Translations under genes and position numbers: made by a program
Source: JBDREA01 sp043820265
GTDB taxonomy: Archaea; Altiarchaeota; Altiarchaeia; IMC4; JBDREA01
NCBI GenBank assembly: GCA_043820265.1
Contig: JBDREA010000128.1
Span: 1-30,958 of the forward strand
Reading direction: 5' to 3'
DNA length: 30,958 nucleotides
The notes under the pieces: model-generated
What the model was told of the DNA's origin: nothing
Database searches by the model: none
The model's input: only the letters and a program-made list of their open reading frames with translations
In this document: positions 1 through 8,206 of the stretch, piece by piece
Layout: every line of letters starts with the position of its first letter
Position numbering within the stretch: the first letter of the stretch is position 1

Positions 1-1533
1 CCCTCCTTTGTGGACTTCCGCGATTTTCAGGCTTATCGCTAATCCAAGTCCTGTTCCCCCGTATTTGCGGCTTTTAGTTGCCTCCACCTGATAGAAGCGA
101 TCAAATATCTTGGCTTGTTTGTCTTTGGGGATGCCAACTCCATTGTCCTGCACTTCGAAAACAATGTCTTTTCCTTTTGCCTTGGCTATTAGCTTTACAT
201 CCCCCTTCTTTTCGCTTGTGAATTTGATGGCATTGTTTGTCAGGTTGTATACTAGACGGGTTACCGCTTCCTCGTCCCCCATGATCTTTGGAAGCCCCTT
301 CCCATCTTCTGTTTTTAGGGTCACTTCATTTTGTTTTGCATAGGGTCCGAGGTCGTCCATAACATCTGAGATTATCTTTGAGGGATCGAGTTCCACCATG
401 TTAAATACTTGTTTTCCGGCGTCCAGTCGGGCTAGTTCGAGGATTTCTTCTATGAGTTTCTTTAGGTGGTTGGCTTCATGGAGGACGATGCGCAGGTCCT
501 CTTTTTCTTCATCGTCGATTTTTTCGGCCAGTTCGTCCTGGAGGAGTTGGCTTAAACCGATGATGGAGGTCAATGGAGTCTTGAGCTCGTGGGATGTGAT
601 AGCCAGAAAGTCGTCTTTCGCCTGGTCGGCTTCCTTTAAGTCCTTCAGGGCCTTGCGCAATTCCTTCGTTCCCTCCTTTACTTTCCTGTCCACCACCGCT
701 TTTGACTCTTGGAGGTCTTCCATCATGTTCAGCAGCGCAGCCCTTGTCTTGTCCAGCTCATCGACCTTTGCATTTAGTTCCGTCGTCCTTTCCACAACCA
801 CATCCTCTAGTATTTCCGAGTGCTCTTTTATCTCTGCTCTAGACTCTTTTAAGTCCGATGCCATCTTGTTGAGGGCGAACGCTAGTTCTCCAATCTCGTC
901 TTCGGTTTCGACTTTGATTTTGTAGTCGAGGTCGCCTTTTCCAATGAGTCTCACCCCCTTAGTTAATTGTTTGACAGGCTTTATGATGTTTCTTGACAGA
1001 TAGAACGAAATCACAATGATAGCCCCCAAAATGGATATGGAAGTGAAAACGTTCAATAAAATGGCTTGTCGAAAAACAACCTGCAAGTGTTGTAGTGAGA
1101 AACCAAGCCAGAAAGTGTAACCCGAAGTAGAAGGAGAGACAACTACTTTTATGTTTTCATCGTTGTAGACATCATCTAGGACTATTGATTTATTTGTGTG
1201 GATGGCTGGTGTTTTGATGAATTTTCCCATCTCCTTTCTGTCAGTTGAAAGGTATATTTCGCCATTGGACTTCACTATCCTGATGTAGACGATGTCTTCA
1301 TATTCCACTACTTCCTTGATTAGTTCGTATTTGTAGGCCAGCCCGGCTTTCGCCACTGCCACGTCAAATGTTGTTGCCAAGAACTCGTTTAACAAGATTT
1401 TCTCGTCGAATATCATATCCCTCATGTGGGACTGCTCTCGCACCACATTCAACGAAGTGTACATGAAGCTGATGAATACTGCAGTCAACAAAATCGACAG
1501 AGTGATCTTCCGGTGGAATGTTAATTTTGGCAT
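1..1533 (-). CDS. Membrane histidine kinase with HAMP domain (3' end outside window)
   Basis: The frame is open from an ATG at 1533 to the window edge (511 codons), so the C-terminus is missing. It starts with a membrane segment (about residues 11-29), an extracytoplasmic sensor loop (about 30-156), a second membrane segment (157-180) and a HAMP region (181-233). A long coiled coil (about 235-305) leads to the HisKA H-box SHELKTPL with phospho-acceptor His315. The ATPase domain shows an N-box (NNAIKFT, about 433-439), a G1 box (DNGVGIP), an F-box (DRFYQVE) and a G2 box (GGTGLGLAI). By family knowledge it autophosphorylates and passes phosphate to a response regulator; none is seen here, but it or a fused receiver domain could lie beyond the edge. 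It lies 66 bases downstream of the MBL-fold gene. No clear Shine-Dalgarno site precedes it. Function class is certain; the ligand is unknown. Confidence 0.95.
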   Translation of the reverse strand, partial: MPKLTFHRKITLSILLTAVFISFMYTSLNVVREQSHMRDMIFDEKILLNEFLATTFDVAVAKAGLAYKYELIKEVVEYEDIVYIRIVKSNGEIYLSTDRKEMGKFIKTPAIHTNKSIVLDDVYNDENIKVVVSPSTSGYTFWLGFSLQHLQVVFRQAILLNVFTSISILGAIIVISFYLSRNIIKPVKQLTKGVRLIGKGDLDYKIKVETEDEIGELAFALNKMASDLKESRAEIKEHSEILEDVVVERTTELNAKVDELDKTRAALLNMMEDLQESKAVVDRKVKEGTKELRKALKDLKEADQAKDDFLAITSHELKTPLTSIIGLSQLLQDELAEKIDDEEKEDLRIVLHEANHLKKLIEEILELARLDAGKQVFNMVELDPSKIISDVMDDLGPYAKQNEVTLKTEDGKGLPKIMGDEEAVTRLVYNLTNNAIKFTSEKKGDVKLIAKAKGKDIVFEVQDNGVGIPKDKQAKIFDRFYQVEATKSRKYGGTGLGLAISLKIAEVHKGG

Positions 1534-1599
1534 GGTATACTCTCGGCGGCTTTTGCTAACCTACATCTGCACACATACTTTTAATTGGCTTTATGAGTT

Positions 1600-2520
1600 C
1601 TAAGGTCCTGACGAACTGTGTTCTGCTTGCACCATTGTTATCTGCAGTTCATCGGGCATGTTGTTTACCGTAATACTCTGTTTTTCTATGATTTCCTTGG
1701 TTATCCTACCCCCTTTGTTCATCATAAAGTACTGTCCAGGGATTTTGTCTTGCAGGTAGCCCATGACTTCCCACTGGGATAGGATGGGGGGGTTGTATAG
1801 TTCTATGATTTTATTCATGTCATCGAAGTCGAAGTGGTCTAGGTGTCCGTGTGTGATCAAAAGCAGGTCGACTCTCTCGAAAACCGACATGTCTTTGTAT
1901 TTCGCAGGGGTGTCTGGGTTAGGTGTGAACCAGGGGTCTATTACAATTCTTGTGCCGGTCGGAGATACGATGAAGAATCCGCCGTGCCCCAGCCAGGTAA
2001 TCTTTATCCCTTCTATCTCCCTTTCGACTCCAGTTTCCAAGGCTATTGGCGTTGCCCTCGTCTCTCCGTTTTCCCTTCGCTGGTTCACCAGCTTCACGAA
2101 TTCGTCGGGGGTCTGCTCTAAGAACGGGAATATTCTATAGTGGTATGGGATGACGTATTCAGGATCTATCCAAGTCGTTGCAAATGCTGCATCTGCGGAG
2201 TCCATCGTGAAGACATTTCCGATGGGGATTAAGGCCACGTCTGGCTTATAGTAGTCCCTTATGACCTGCTTCATATCGCCGAACAAGCACGTATCGCCGG
2301 ATAGGTAGAGTACTTTTCCGTTTTCGAATTTAATCACGAATCCATTGCTTGTGCCCGTGTAAATAGGGCCATTGGATTCAGGCGCCACTAATGTGGCCGG
2401 CGCCACCTCGCTTATCTCAATGCCTGTTTTCTCCGGCGTTTTCAAATATCCTGCTATCGAAATCACCAATGCAATTACTGCAATAACCAAAACCAGGGTT
2501 GTTGTATCTGTTTTTTTCAT
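1600..2520 (-). CDS. Circularly permuted UPF0173-type MBL-fold metal hydrolase, membrane anchored
   Basis: A 306-residue protein with an N-terminal signal anchor (about residues 7-26). In ordinary UPF0173 metal-dependent hydrolases the order is WLGH start, HxHxDH, HSS, GDT, then the late PxHY motif. Here the late half comes first: SGDTCLFGDM (Asp76) and IPYHY (His127). A short linker (about 163-170) follows, then the usual N-terminus ITWLGHGG, the metal site THGHLDH (His224, His226, Asp228, His229), and HSSSGP as the last residues. All ligand motifs are present but in rotated order, and stop and start are clean, so this is not a frameshift. The start is set at 2520 because AGGAGGT at 2527-2533 is 6 bases upstream of it; the ATG at 2526 touches that site. 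Substrate unknown; it probably acts at the outer membrane face. Confidence 0.9.
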   Translation of the reverse strand: MKKTDTTTLVLVIAVIALVISIAGYLKTPEKTGIEISEVAPATLVAPESNGPIYTGTSNGFVIKFENGKVLYLSGDTCLFGDMKQVIRDYYKPDVALIPIGNVFTMDSADAAFATTWIDPEYVIPYHYRIFPFLEQTPDEFVKLVNQRRENGETRATPIALETGVEREIEGIKITWLGHGGFFIVSPTGTRIVIDPWFTPNPDTPAKYKDMSVFERVDLLLITHGHLDHFDFDDMNKIIELYNPPILSQWEVMGYLQDKIPGQYFMMNKGGRITKEIIEKQSITVNNMPDELQITMVQAEHSSSGP

Positions 2521-2550
2521 GTTCATACCTCCTATTAACTCATTCTTTTG

Positions 2551-3048
2551 TTATTTATTCCCTTCTAGTTCTTTTATCTTCTTTTTGAGTTCCGCCATCT
2601 TTAATTCTCTTCCGATGGCCATTTTCTCGAATATTTCGAGTTCATGGACCTTGATTTTGAGTTCGTCGATGGTTTCCTCCCGCAAGGCTAAGTTCAGGTC
2701 TGTCTGGGTTACGATGCCTACAAGATTCTCTTTTTCCATTATAGGAAGCCTGCGGAATCCACCATCTCTCATAATCTTGCTTGCCTCAAATACGTTGACC
2801 TCAGGTTTAACAGTCACAACCGAGGACGTCATAACATCCATTATCCTCATTTTTCTGAGGTCCCTATTCTCTGCGGTCATAGCTATTAGGTAATCTCTCT
2901 CGGTTATTATGCCAACAACCTTTTCTTCCTTGACCACCACAAGTGAACCGATGTTGTGTTTTACCATCCTCCGCGCCGCTTCCAGCAGGCTCTCCTCCTC
3001 CCAAGTAGTTATCACCGGATGAGACATAGCATCTCTAACTCTTTTCAT
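2551..3048 (-). CDS. CBS-domain pair protein with C-terminal coiled coil
   Basis: 165 residues. The first CBS motif runs from about 1 to 58 (VRDAMSHPVITT, GIITERDYL) and the second from about 66 to 122 (IMDVMTSSVVTV, RRLPIMEKENLVGIVTQTDL). A helical tail carries GRELKMAELKKKIKELE. CBS pairs generally bind adenine nucleotides and regulate partners; no catalytic domain is fused here. A strong AGGAGG site sits 9 bases upstream of the ATG, inside the coding sequence of the stranded tail ORF, with an ATGA overlap to that ORF's stop. The nearly parallel gene at 4456-5055 has the same architecture. The likely role is a small cytoplasmic adaptor that pairs with the PAS or CBS neighbours through the tail (inference). 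Confidence 0.93.
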   Translation of the reverse strand: MKRVRDAMSHPVITTWEEESLLEAARRMVKHNIGSLVVVKEEKVVGIITERDYLIAMTAENRDLRKMRIMDVMTSSVVTVKPEVNVFEASKIMRDGGFRRLPIMEKENLVGIVTQTDLNLALREETIDELKIKVHELEIFEKMAIGRELKMAELKKKIKELEGNK

Positions 3049-3137
3049 TTTGACTTCCTCCTGGGTTTCCCCTCTAGCTCCCTTATCCGTTTTTTTAGTT
3101 CCGTCATCTTGAGTTCTTGGCGAGCAGCCATTTCCAT
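3045..3137 (-). pseudogene. Stranded coiled-coil tail ORF (remnant or 30-residue peptide)
   Basis: In a different frame from the end of the ATPase gene, an ATG at 3137 opens a 30-codon frame containing ARQELKMTELKKRIRELEG. This matches the C-terminal tails of the two CBS proteins and the PAS protein. It overlaps the ATPase stop by about 34 bases and ends in an ATGA overlap with the CBS gene at 3048. It also contains that gene's AGGAGG ribosome site. The simplest reading is that an ancestral gene with this tail stood here and was replaced or interrupted by the ATPase gene, leaving the tail because it carries the next gene's translation signal. It could instead be a translated coiled-coil micropeptide. 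Confidence 0.6.
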
Positions 3138-4420
3138 AGTGGCGTGTATCTTATCGTTTTTCCCTTTACTTTCTCTCTTCCCTCGCAGTTTTCTGTTATT
3201 ACTAGAAGATTGTTGCACTGTAGTTCCTCGCCTGCTTTGAATAGGGCTTTTGTCTCCCTTTTATGTGTGTCGTAGTCGCTTGTATCCCAGCAGGCTTGGA
3301 TTAGCTGTTTGACCTTTAATCCCTCCTTTAAGACGAAGTCGACTTCATATCCCTCCTTCGACTTCCAGTAGTACATCTTTGTTTTCTTGTTTTCCAGGGA
3401 TTCCCTGTATAGGTGTATGGCGACGGAGTTTTCGAGCATCCTGCCTTTGTCTTCCGAGAATTTGAAGCCGAAGTAGTTGACGAAGCCGTTGTCTATGCAG
3501 TAGATTTTTCTGGGGTATTGGAGTTGGTCTTTGGCTTTGTATGAGAATATCTGGGTGTCGAAGAATATGAAAGAGTCTTTCATCAACCAGAAGTATTTTT
3601 CTAGTGTGGGTACGGAGACTTTTATTCCCCTGTTTTTCAGCAGCTTAGAGAGTTTCGTGAAGCTTGTCAGCTTTGCGACGTAGCTTGTGAGGAAGTATGC
3701 GATGTCTTCGACGACTTCCTTGTGCTTGACCTTTGGCGTGATGTCTCTGTTTATTACGTCTAGAAGCAGTGTTTCTATTAATTCGTCGTTTTTCGTTAGG
3801 ACGACTTCCGGGAAGCCGCCGAGGGTTAGGTATTGCTTCAGGTGTTTTTCTATTTTCGCTCTCTCTTTTTCGGTAACTATTCCCCTGTATTCTACCCCGT
3901 TGAATTCCAGGTATTCTGCGAAGCTTAATGGGAAGACGAGGGTTGTCAGATGTCTTCCGGTGAGCAGGTGGCTTAGCTTTGATTTTGTGAGTTTTGACGT
4001 GGACCCGGAGATGAATATCTTTATCCTGCCTTTGAATTCATCGTATATGCTTCTGACGTAGTTTTCCCAGCCCTGTATTTTCTGCACTTCGTCGAGGAAC
4101 ACGTATATCTGCCCGGATTTGTCTAGTAGCCCTTCTTCGTGTATTATCTCGACGAGGTAGTTGAAGTATTCGGGGTTTAGGGGGAATAGTTTTCTGTTTT
4201 CGAAGTTGATGTAGATGATTGCCTTTCTCTCTTCTTTCTCGCGGAGTTTTTTTATGGTGGAGTACATCAGGGATGTTTTTCCTGCTCTTCTTGGACCTAC
4301 TACGTCGTTTATCAGGTCGCCTTTGATTTTAAGCTCGGTTTTTCTTTTTTTGACTTCCGGTAGGCTGTTCCGCCACTGCTCTTCTATACAAATCCTTAAT
4401 CTGTTTTTACGATTCTCCAT
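3104..4420 (-). CDS. AAA+ ATPase with DUF4143 C-terminal domain
   Basis: 438 residues, the usual length for this family. Walker A is GPRRAGKTS (about 42-50), Walker B is YVFLDEVQ (Asp110, Glu111), and a sensor-like SGSTS follows at about 138. The C-terminal part has the DUF4143/PD-(D/E)XK-like strand YYWKSKEGYEVDFVLKEG, and the protein ends in the PLWKWLL sequence usual for these proteins. Such ATPases are widespread in archaea and often lie in variable regions; their biochemical role is poorly defined. It is not translationally coupled to its upstream neighbour: a TATA box (4441-4453) lies about 27 bases before the ATG, giving a predicted leaderless message. Its 3' end overlaps the stranded coiled-coil tail. 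This suggests a later insertion into the PAS/CBS operon. Confidence 0.93.
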   Translation of the reverse strand: MENRKNRLRICIEEQWRNSLPEVKKRKTELKIKGDLINDVVGPRRAGKTSLMYSTIKKLREKEERKAIIYINFENRKLFPLNPEYFNYLVEIIHEEGLLDKSGQIYVFLDEVQKIQGWENYVRSIYDEFKGRIKIFISGSTSKLTKSKLSHLLTGRHLTTLVFPLSFAEYLEFNGVEYRGIVTEKERAKIEKHLKQYLTLGGFPEVVLTKNDELIETLLLDVINRDITPKVKHKEVVEDIAYFLTSYVAKLTSFTKLSKLLKNRGIKVSVPTLEKYFWLMKDSFIFFDTQIFSYKAKDQLQYPRKIYCIDNGFVNYFGFKFSEDKGRMLENSVAIHLYRESLENKKTKMYYWKSKEGYEVDFVLKEGLKVKQLIQACWDTSDYDTHKRETKALFKAGEELQCNNLLVITENCEGREKVKGKTIRYTPLWKWLLAKNSR

Positions 4421-4440
4421 ATTATCGTTAAATTGACTTT

Positions 4441-4453
4441 ATGATATATAAAC
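4441..4453 (-). promoter_or_regulatory. TATA box of the AAA+ ATPase gene
   Basis: GTTTATATATCAT on the minus strand is centred about 27 bases upstream of the ATG at 4420, where archaeal transcription would start. It lies just past the CBS stop at 4456, so the ATPase can be transcribed independently of the operon it sits in. Confidence 0.6.
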
Positions 4454-4455
4454 AA

Positions 4456-5055
4456 CTACTTCTGCTCCTCCAGCTCCTTTACTCTCTCTTTGAGCTCAAT
4501 CATCTTCAGCTCACGGTCGACCATGAACTTGTTCATCTCCTTCAACTCCTCGTTTTTTGCCTTCATTGCCTCTATGTCCTTTTTATGTTGTTGGTTGAGT
4601 TCCGTGACTTTTTTAACATATTCTTCAACAACCTTGGGTATATCCCCTGAGAGTACGTCTTTTTTTAGATTGTCAATGGTTTCTTCGGTCATCCTAAGCC
4701 ATAAATCTGTTTCTGTAACTATGCCGACGAGTTTGCCTTCATCGACAACTGGCAACCTGCGGAATTCTTGAGCTGCCATAATTTTGCTTGCATCATTTAG
4801 GCTGTCGGTCGGTTTAATCGTCAATGTAGGAGAGGTCATGACGTCCTTCACTTGCAGTTCTCGATAATCTTTCTCTTGCGCGATTATCTTACGGAACATG
4901 TCTCTTTCAGTGATTATGCCCACTATTTCTTCTTTGTGAAGAACCACAAGTGAACCAATCCCCTCTTTTGCCATCTTCTTTGCGGCCTCGACAATAGTCA
5001 TCTCTGGATCGGCTGCAAACACGGTCTCAGACATAACGTCCTTTACCGCAGTCAT
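4456..5055 (-). CDS. CBS-domain pair protein with long coiled-coil tail
   Basis: 199 residues. CBS motifs are at about 1-58 (VKDVMSETVFAA, GIITERDMF) and about 66-122 (VKDVMTSPTLTI, RRLPVVDEGKLVGIVTETDL). A longer helical segment (about 125-199) ends in VDRELKMIELKERVKELE. It is a paralogue of the CBS protein at 2551-3048, with about 35 extra tail residues. The ATG overlaps the PAS-protein stop as ATGA, so the two are translationally coupled and probably act together. Nucleotide binding is expected from the family and is not shown by a diagnostic residue here. No output domain is present. Confidence 0.93.
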   Translation of the reverse strand: MTAVKDVMSETVFAADPEMTIVEAAKKMAKEGIGSLVVLHKEEIVGIITERDMFRKIIAQEKDYRELQVKDVMTSPTLTIKPTDSLNDASKIMAAQEFRRLPVVDEGKLVGIVTETDLWLRMTEETIDNLKKDVLSGDIPKVVEEYVKKVTELNQQHKKDIEAMKAKNEELKEMNKFMVDRELKMIELKERVKELEEQK

Positions 5056-7901
5056 CTTATCTCAGGACCCCCGGTTTTACCCAACTGTTTTTCGAGTTCC
5101 TTGATTTTCTTCTTTAATTCAATCATCTTGAGTTCGCGGTCGACAGTCACCTTTTGGAAGCGTTCGAGTTCGCTGAGCCGTTTATTCAATTCCTCCTCTG
5201 CCCGTTTTCGGTCGGTGACGTCCCGGAGTATGCCTATAGTCCCAATAATGCCTCCTTTTTCGTCGCGTTGGAATCTTCCAGTTTCTTCAAACCAATGGGG
5301 TTCTCCTTCCTTGTCAACCATCCTAAATGATGTAGGAAACCCCTTTCCGGTCTTCACACATTCCTTGACTCCTTGAACGAATTTTTTCTTGTCGTCTTTG
5401 TAGAGGAACTCTGCGAAGGGTCTCGTTATGACTTCATCCTGGGAATATCCCATTCTTTCCACTTGGTGGCTGATGTATGTGACAACACCCCCTGTATCCA
5501 TTGCGTAAATGATGTCTTGTGTGTTTTCGATGAGGGATCGGTACCTCTCCTCACTTTCCTGGAGCTTGTATTCCATGCTTTTTCGTTCAGATAGGTCGCG
5601 GGAGACGAATGCAAGCGACTGCGGTTTTCCTGCGGTGTCTCGGATGATTGATATGTTCTCCCAGACGGGGAACTTAAGACCTTGTTTGGTTGTGTATTCT
5701 GTCTCCTGAGATATTGTACCAGTCGCTGTGTTGAGGACGGAAGATGCCTTAACCCACTGGTCTTGGCTTGTGATTTTCCGGTAGGATTCCTCGTAGAGGG
5801 TGTTTCGAGTATACCCGAGGCGGCGTTCGCTGTGCTGGTTTACATAGTCAATTTTTCCCTCCAAGTCTGTGATGAACACAATTTCATTCAATCCCTTGAA
5901 GGCCGTCGAAAACCACGACAATTCCTCCTCTGCTTTTTTGCGGTCGGTGATGTCCCGGTAGGCACTTAAAAACATTTTGCGGCCTTTGTAGGGAACCAAC
6001 GTTGTTGAGACGATGACGTTTCTGGTCTCCCCGCTTTTTGTTTGAATCGTCGTTTCTGATTTCTGGTCCTCACCCGTCTCTAGGATATTTTTAATTGTCT
6101 CAGATGCTTGCCAGTGTTCTTCGGGATTTGGGTGTATCAACGCATTAAAATCACCGCAGGCATTCGCCTCTTCCTTCGAATAGCCTGTCAGGTTCTCCAT
6201 TTCTGAGTTGAAGACGTAGAAATGCCCTGATGCGTCGCTGAATATTATCCCGTCTCTCACCGACTCGAGGACTGTGTGCAACTGCTCCTCACTCGCCCTT
6301 ATCGCCTCCTCGGCACGCTTCTGCTCGGTGATGTCTCTGACTGTTGCTTGGAGGAGTTGTTTGCCTTCTATTTCAATGCGGGTGAGGAGGACGGTGACGG
6401 GGAAGTCTTCGTTATTCAATGTTTTGTGAATCCACTCGAAGAAGTTGGATCCCTCCTTCATCGCCTTCATTATCATCTCTGGCGCCTTCACCGAAGAAGG
6501 CTTACCGTCGGGCTGGGTTTCGGGTGAAACGTTCCAGGGGCCAAGAGAAGTGAACTCTGCTTCGTCTTTGGCCTTGAACATGTCGATAGTAGCTTTGTTT
6601 GCTGCCGTGAACTTCCAGGTTGGGGGGGCTAGCATCATGATGGCATCCCTTGATGACTCAAACAAAGTCCTGTATTTCTGCTCTTTTTCAATTAGGGTTT
6701 CTTCAGCAATTTTTCTGTTTGTGATGTCTTTGGCGATGCCGGCGATGGCGTAGGGTTTTCCTTGTTCGTCTTTTAGGAGGGTGGTGGTCATCATCGTGGG
6801 GAAGGGTGTGCCGTCTTTTCTGATGTGGCCTACTTCGTCTGTGTGGGATCCTTTCTCTTTGACTTTTTCGTTGAATGGCGTTACGTCCCTTTCGAGCTGC
6901 TCCTGGTTGTGGAAGATTTTGAGTTGTTTACCGAGCAGTTCCTTGCCGGATTCGTAGCCGTGCATGTCGGCCCAAGCAGGATTGACGAACAACAGATTTC
7001 CCTCCAAGTCGGCAACGGCCATGCCCTCAGAGGACTGCTCTACGACAGACGATAACCGCCTCAACTTTTCTTCCGACTGCTTGTGTTCGGTGATGTCTCT
7101 AAGGAAAACAATTAATCGACCTCCGCTTTCATTGGAATAAGTTGCACTGACCTCAACATCAATAATCTTGCCATCCTTTCGTCTTTGGCGTGTTTCAAAA
7201 CGGTCGTGTCCGTCCTCGATTATTTGTTTTATGTGTCTGGCCGTGTCTTCGGGCTTTTCTACTGCCTCGGCATCAGATATGGACATTTTGAGCAATTCTT
7301 CACGGGAGTATCCCAGCATCTGACAGTATGCCCCGTTAACATCGATGATTCTGCCGTCCATATCGTTAATCCAGAAACCATCAAGAGACGTTTGAACAAT
7401 ATTACGATGATGCTCCTCGCTGTCCCGCAGGACCTCTTCCGCCTCTTTTCGTTCGGTGATGTCTAAGATGATACCTTGGTAGTGGGTGATTTCTCCTTTT
7501 TTGTCCCGCCGAATCCAAGTGCGGTCATCCGTCCATTTTACTTTTCCGTCTTTGGTGACAATCCTGTATTCTTGGGTGAATTCTTCTCGTCTCTGGTCTT
7601 GACTGTATTTTTCTACTTCATGGCCTACTCTTTCTAGGTCGTCGGGGTGGACTGTTTTGGCATAGGACACCTTACCCGAGACAAATTCTTCGGCTGAGTA
7701 GCCGAACAACTCCCCCACATTCTCGGAGACATATTCAACAGGCCAACCTTCATCATTCTTCCACAAGAATACAACTACTGGGCTCCGGTTGATGATGCCG
7801 TAAAATTCCTTCAGTTTCTCCTCGGCTTCCAAGCCACCTTCCCCTTTGAGTCTAGAATCAGAACCCATTTTATCTAGAAATCGGACTTCAAGGCGAACCA
7901 A
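5052..7901 (-). CDS. Seven-PAS sensory protein without kinase domain
   Basis: Up to 949 residues. Seven PAS/PAC units follow one another (about 30-150, 160-280, 285-400, 405-530, 535-655, 660-780, 785-910). Each ends in a DIT/DLS/DVT-x-RK-type linker such as DITERKEAEE or DVTDRKRAEEEL. The remaining 38 residues are a coiled coil containing TVDRELKMIELKKKIKELE. No HisKA, HATPase, GGDEF, HTH or receiver domain follows, and the stop overlaps the next gene, so the lack of output looks genuine. PAS domains bind ligands or cofactors and mediate dimerisation; which of the seven bind anything cannot be read here. Two starts are possible: TTG at 7901, which coincides with the predicted transcription start, or ATG at 7868 (residue 12). 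It is probably cytoplasmic, with no membrane segment. Confidence 0.9.
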   Translation of the reverse strand: MVRLEVRFLDKMGSDSRLKGEGGLEAEEKLKEFYGIINRSPVVVFLWKNDEGWPVEYVSENVGELFGYSAEEFVSGKVSYAKTVHPDDLERVGHEVEKYSQDQRREEFTQEYRIVTKDGKVKWTDDRTWIRRDKKGEITHYQGIILDITERKEAEEVLRDSEEHHRNIVQTSLDGFWINDMDGRIIDVNGAYCQMLGYSREELLKMSISDAEAVEKPEDTARHIKQIIEDGHDRFETRQRRKDGKIIDVEVSATYSNESGGRLIVFLRDITEHKQSEEKLRRLSSVVEQSSEGMAVADLEGNLLFVNPAWADMHGYESGKELLGKQLKIFHNQEQLERDVTPFNEKVKEKGSHTDEVGHIRKDGTPFPTMMTTTLLKDEQGKPYAIAGIAKDITNRKIAEETLIEKEQKYRTLFESSRDAIMMLAPPTWKFTAANKATIDMFKAKDEAEFTSLGPWNVSPETQPDGKPSSVKAPEMIMKAMKEGSNFFEWIHKTLNNEDFPVTVLLTRIEIEGKQLLQATVRDITEQKRAEEAIRASEEQLHTVLESVRDGIIFSDASGHFYVFNSEMENLTGYSKEEANACGDFNALIHPNPEEHWQASETIKNILETGEDQKSETTIQTKSGETRNVIVSTTLVPYKGRKMFLSAYRDITDRKKAEEELSWFSTAFKGLNEIVFITDLEGKIDYVNQHSERRLGYTRNTLYEESYRKITSQDQWVKASSVLNTATGTISQETEYTTKQGLKFPVWENISIIRDTAGKPQSLAFVSRDLSERKSMEYKLQESEERYRSLIENTQDIIYAMDTGGVVTYISHQVERMGYSQDEVITRPFAEFLYKDDKKKFVQGVKECVKTGKGFPTSFRMVDKEGEPHWFEETGRFQRDEKGGIIGTIGILRDVTDRKRAEEELNKRLSELERFQKVTVDRELKMIELKKKIKELEKQLGKTGGPEIR

Positions 7902-7922
7902 CCTCGTTACAGTATGTGGGGG

Positions 7923-7933
7923 AATATTAAAAA
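7923..7933 (-). promoter_or_regulatory. TATA-like box of the PAS/CBS operon
   Basis: TTTTTAATATT on the minus strand is centred about 26 bases upstream of 7902. This predicts a message beginning at the TTG codon at 7901, or a 34-base leader before the ATG at 7868. Confidence 0.45.
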
Positions 7934-7955
7934 AGAGTTTATGGGCTGGAAGAAA

Positions 7956-8012
7956 CCTTGAATCCCCCGCCTCAACTAGGGTTTGGCAGAAACCTACCCT
8001 AGGCGCTCAAGG
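7956..8012. repeat. Compound inverted repeat in the divergent intergenic region
   Basis: Nested complementary segments occur within 57 bases: CCTTGA (7956-7961) with TCAAGG (8007-8012), CGC with GCG, and CTAGGGT (7976-7982) with ACCCTAG (7996-8002). GGTTT/AAACC offers an alternative inner pairing. It lies in the roughly 330-base gap (7902-8231) between the PAS operon and the preQ0 operon, upstream of both. No tRNA fold or known riboswitch was recognised. The rest of the gap holds a 12-base palindrome GAGTGATCACTC (8054-8065), a T-rich stretch and the two promoters, and no convincing gene. Confidence 0.5.
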
Positions 8013-8196
8013 GTCTTTTAAACTTTACTTTTCCACCTCCCTTCTGATGTTGTGAGTGATCACTCGGATTTTGTTTTTCAGCAGTGTTTTGCTTTTTTCA
8101 GTTCTGTGTCTGAGGTGTCTGGGGTCATGGTGGTGATGGGGTGGGATGATACCTTAATGATTTCATGAAGAAATAGTTGTTGATAAAAACAACAAG

Positions 8197-8204
8197 TATA
8201 TATT
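8197..8204 (+). promoter_or_regulatory. TATA box of the RHH-preQ0 operon
   Basis: TATATATT is centred near 8200. Transcription is expected near 8226, about six bases before the ATG at 8232. An in-frame ATG at 8217 would lie upstream of that start, so 8232 is preferred as the first codon. Confidence 0.65.
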
Positions 8205-8206
8205 CA

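Noticed and set aside
398..925. 175-codon plus-strand frame, Ser-rich
   Set aside because: Antisense shadow of the histidine kinase coiled coil and HisKA region, whose frame on the minus strand has all kinase motifs.
7956..8012. tRNA or known riboswitch in the inverted repeat
   Set aside because: No T-loop consensus, no cloverleaf and no recognised aptamer core.
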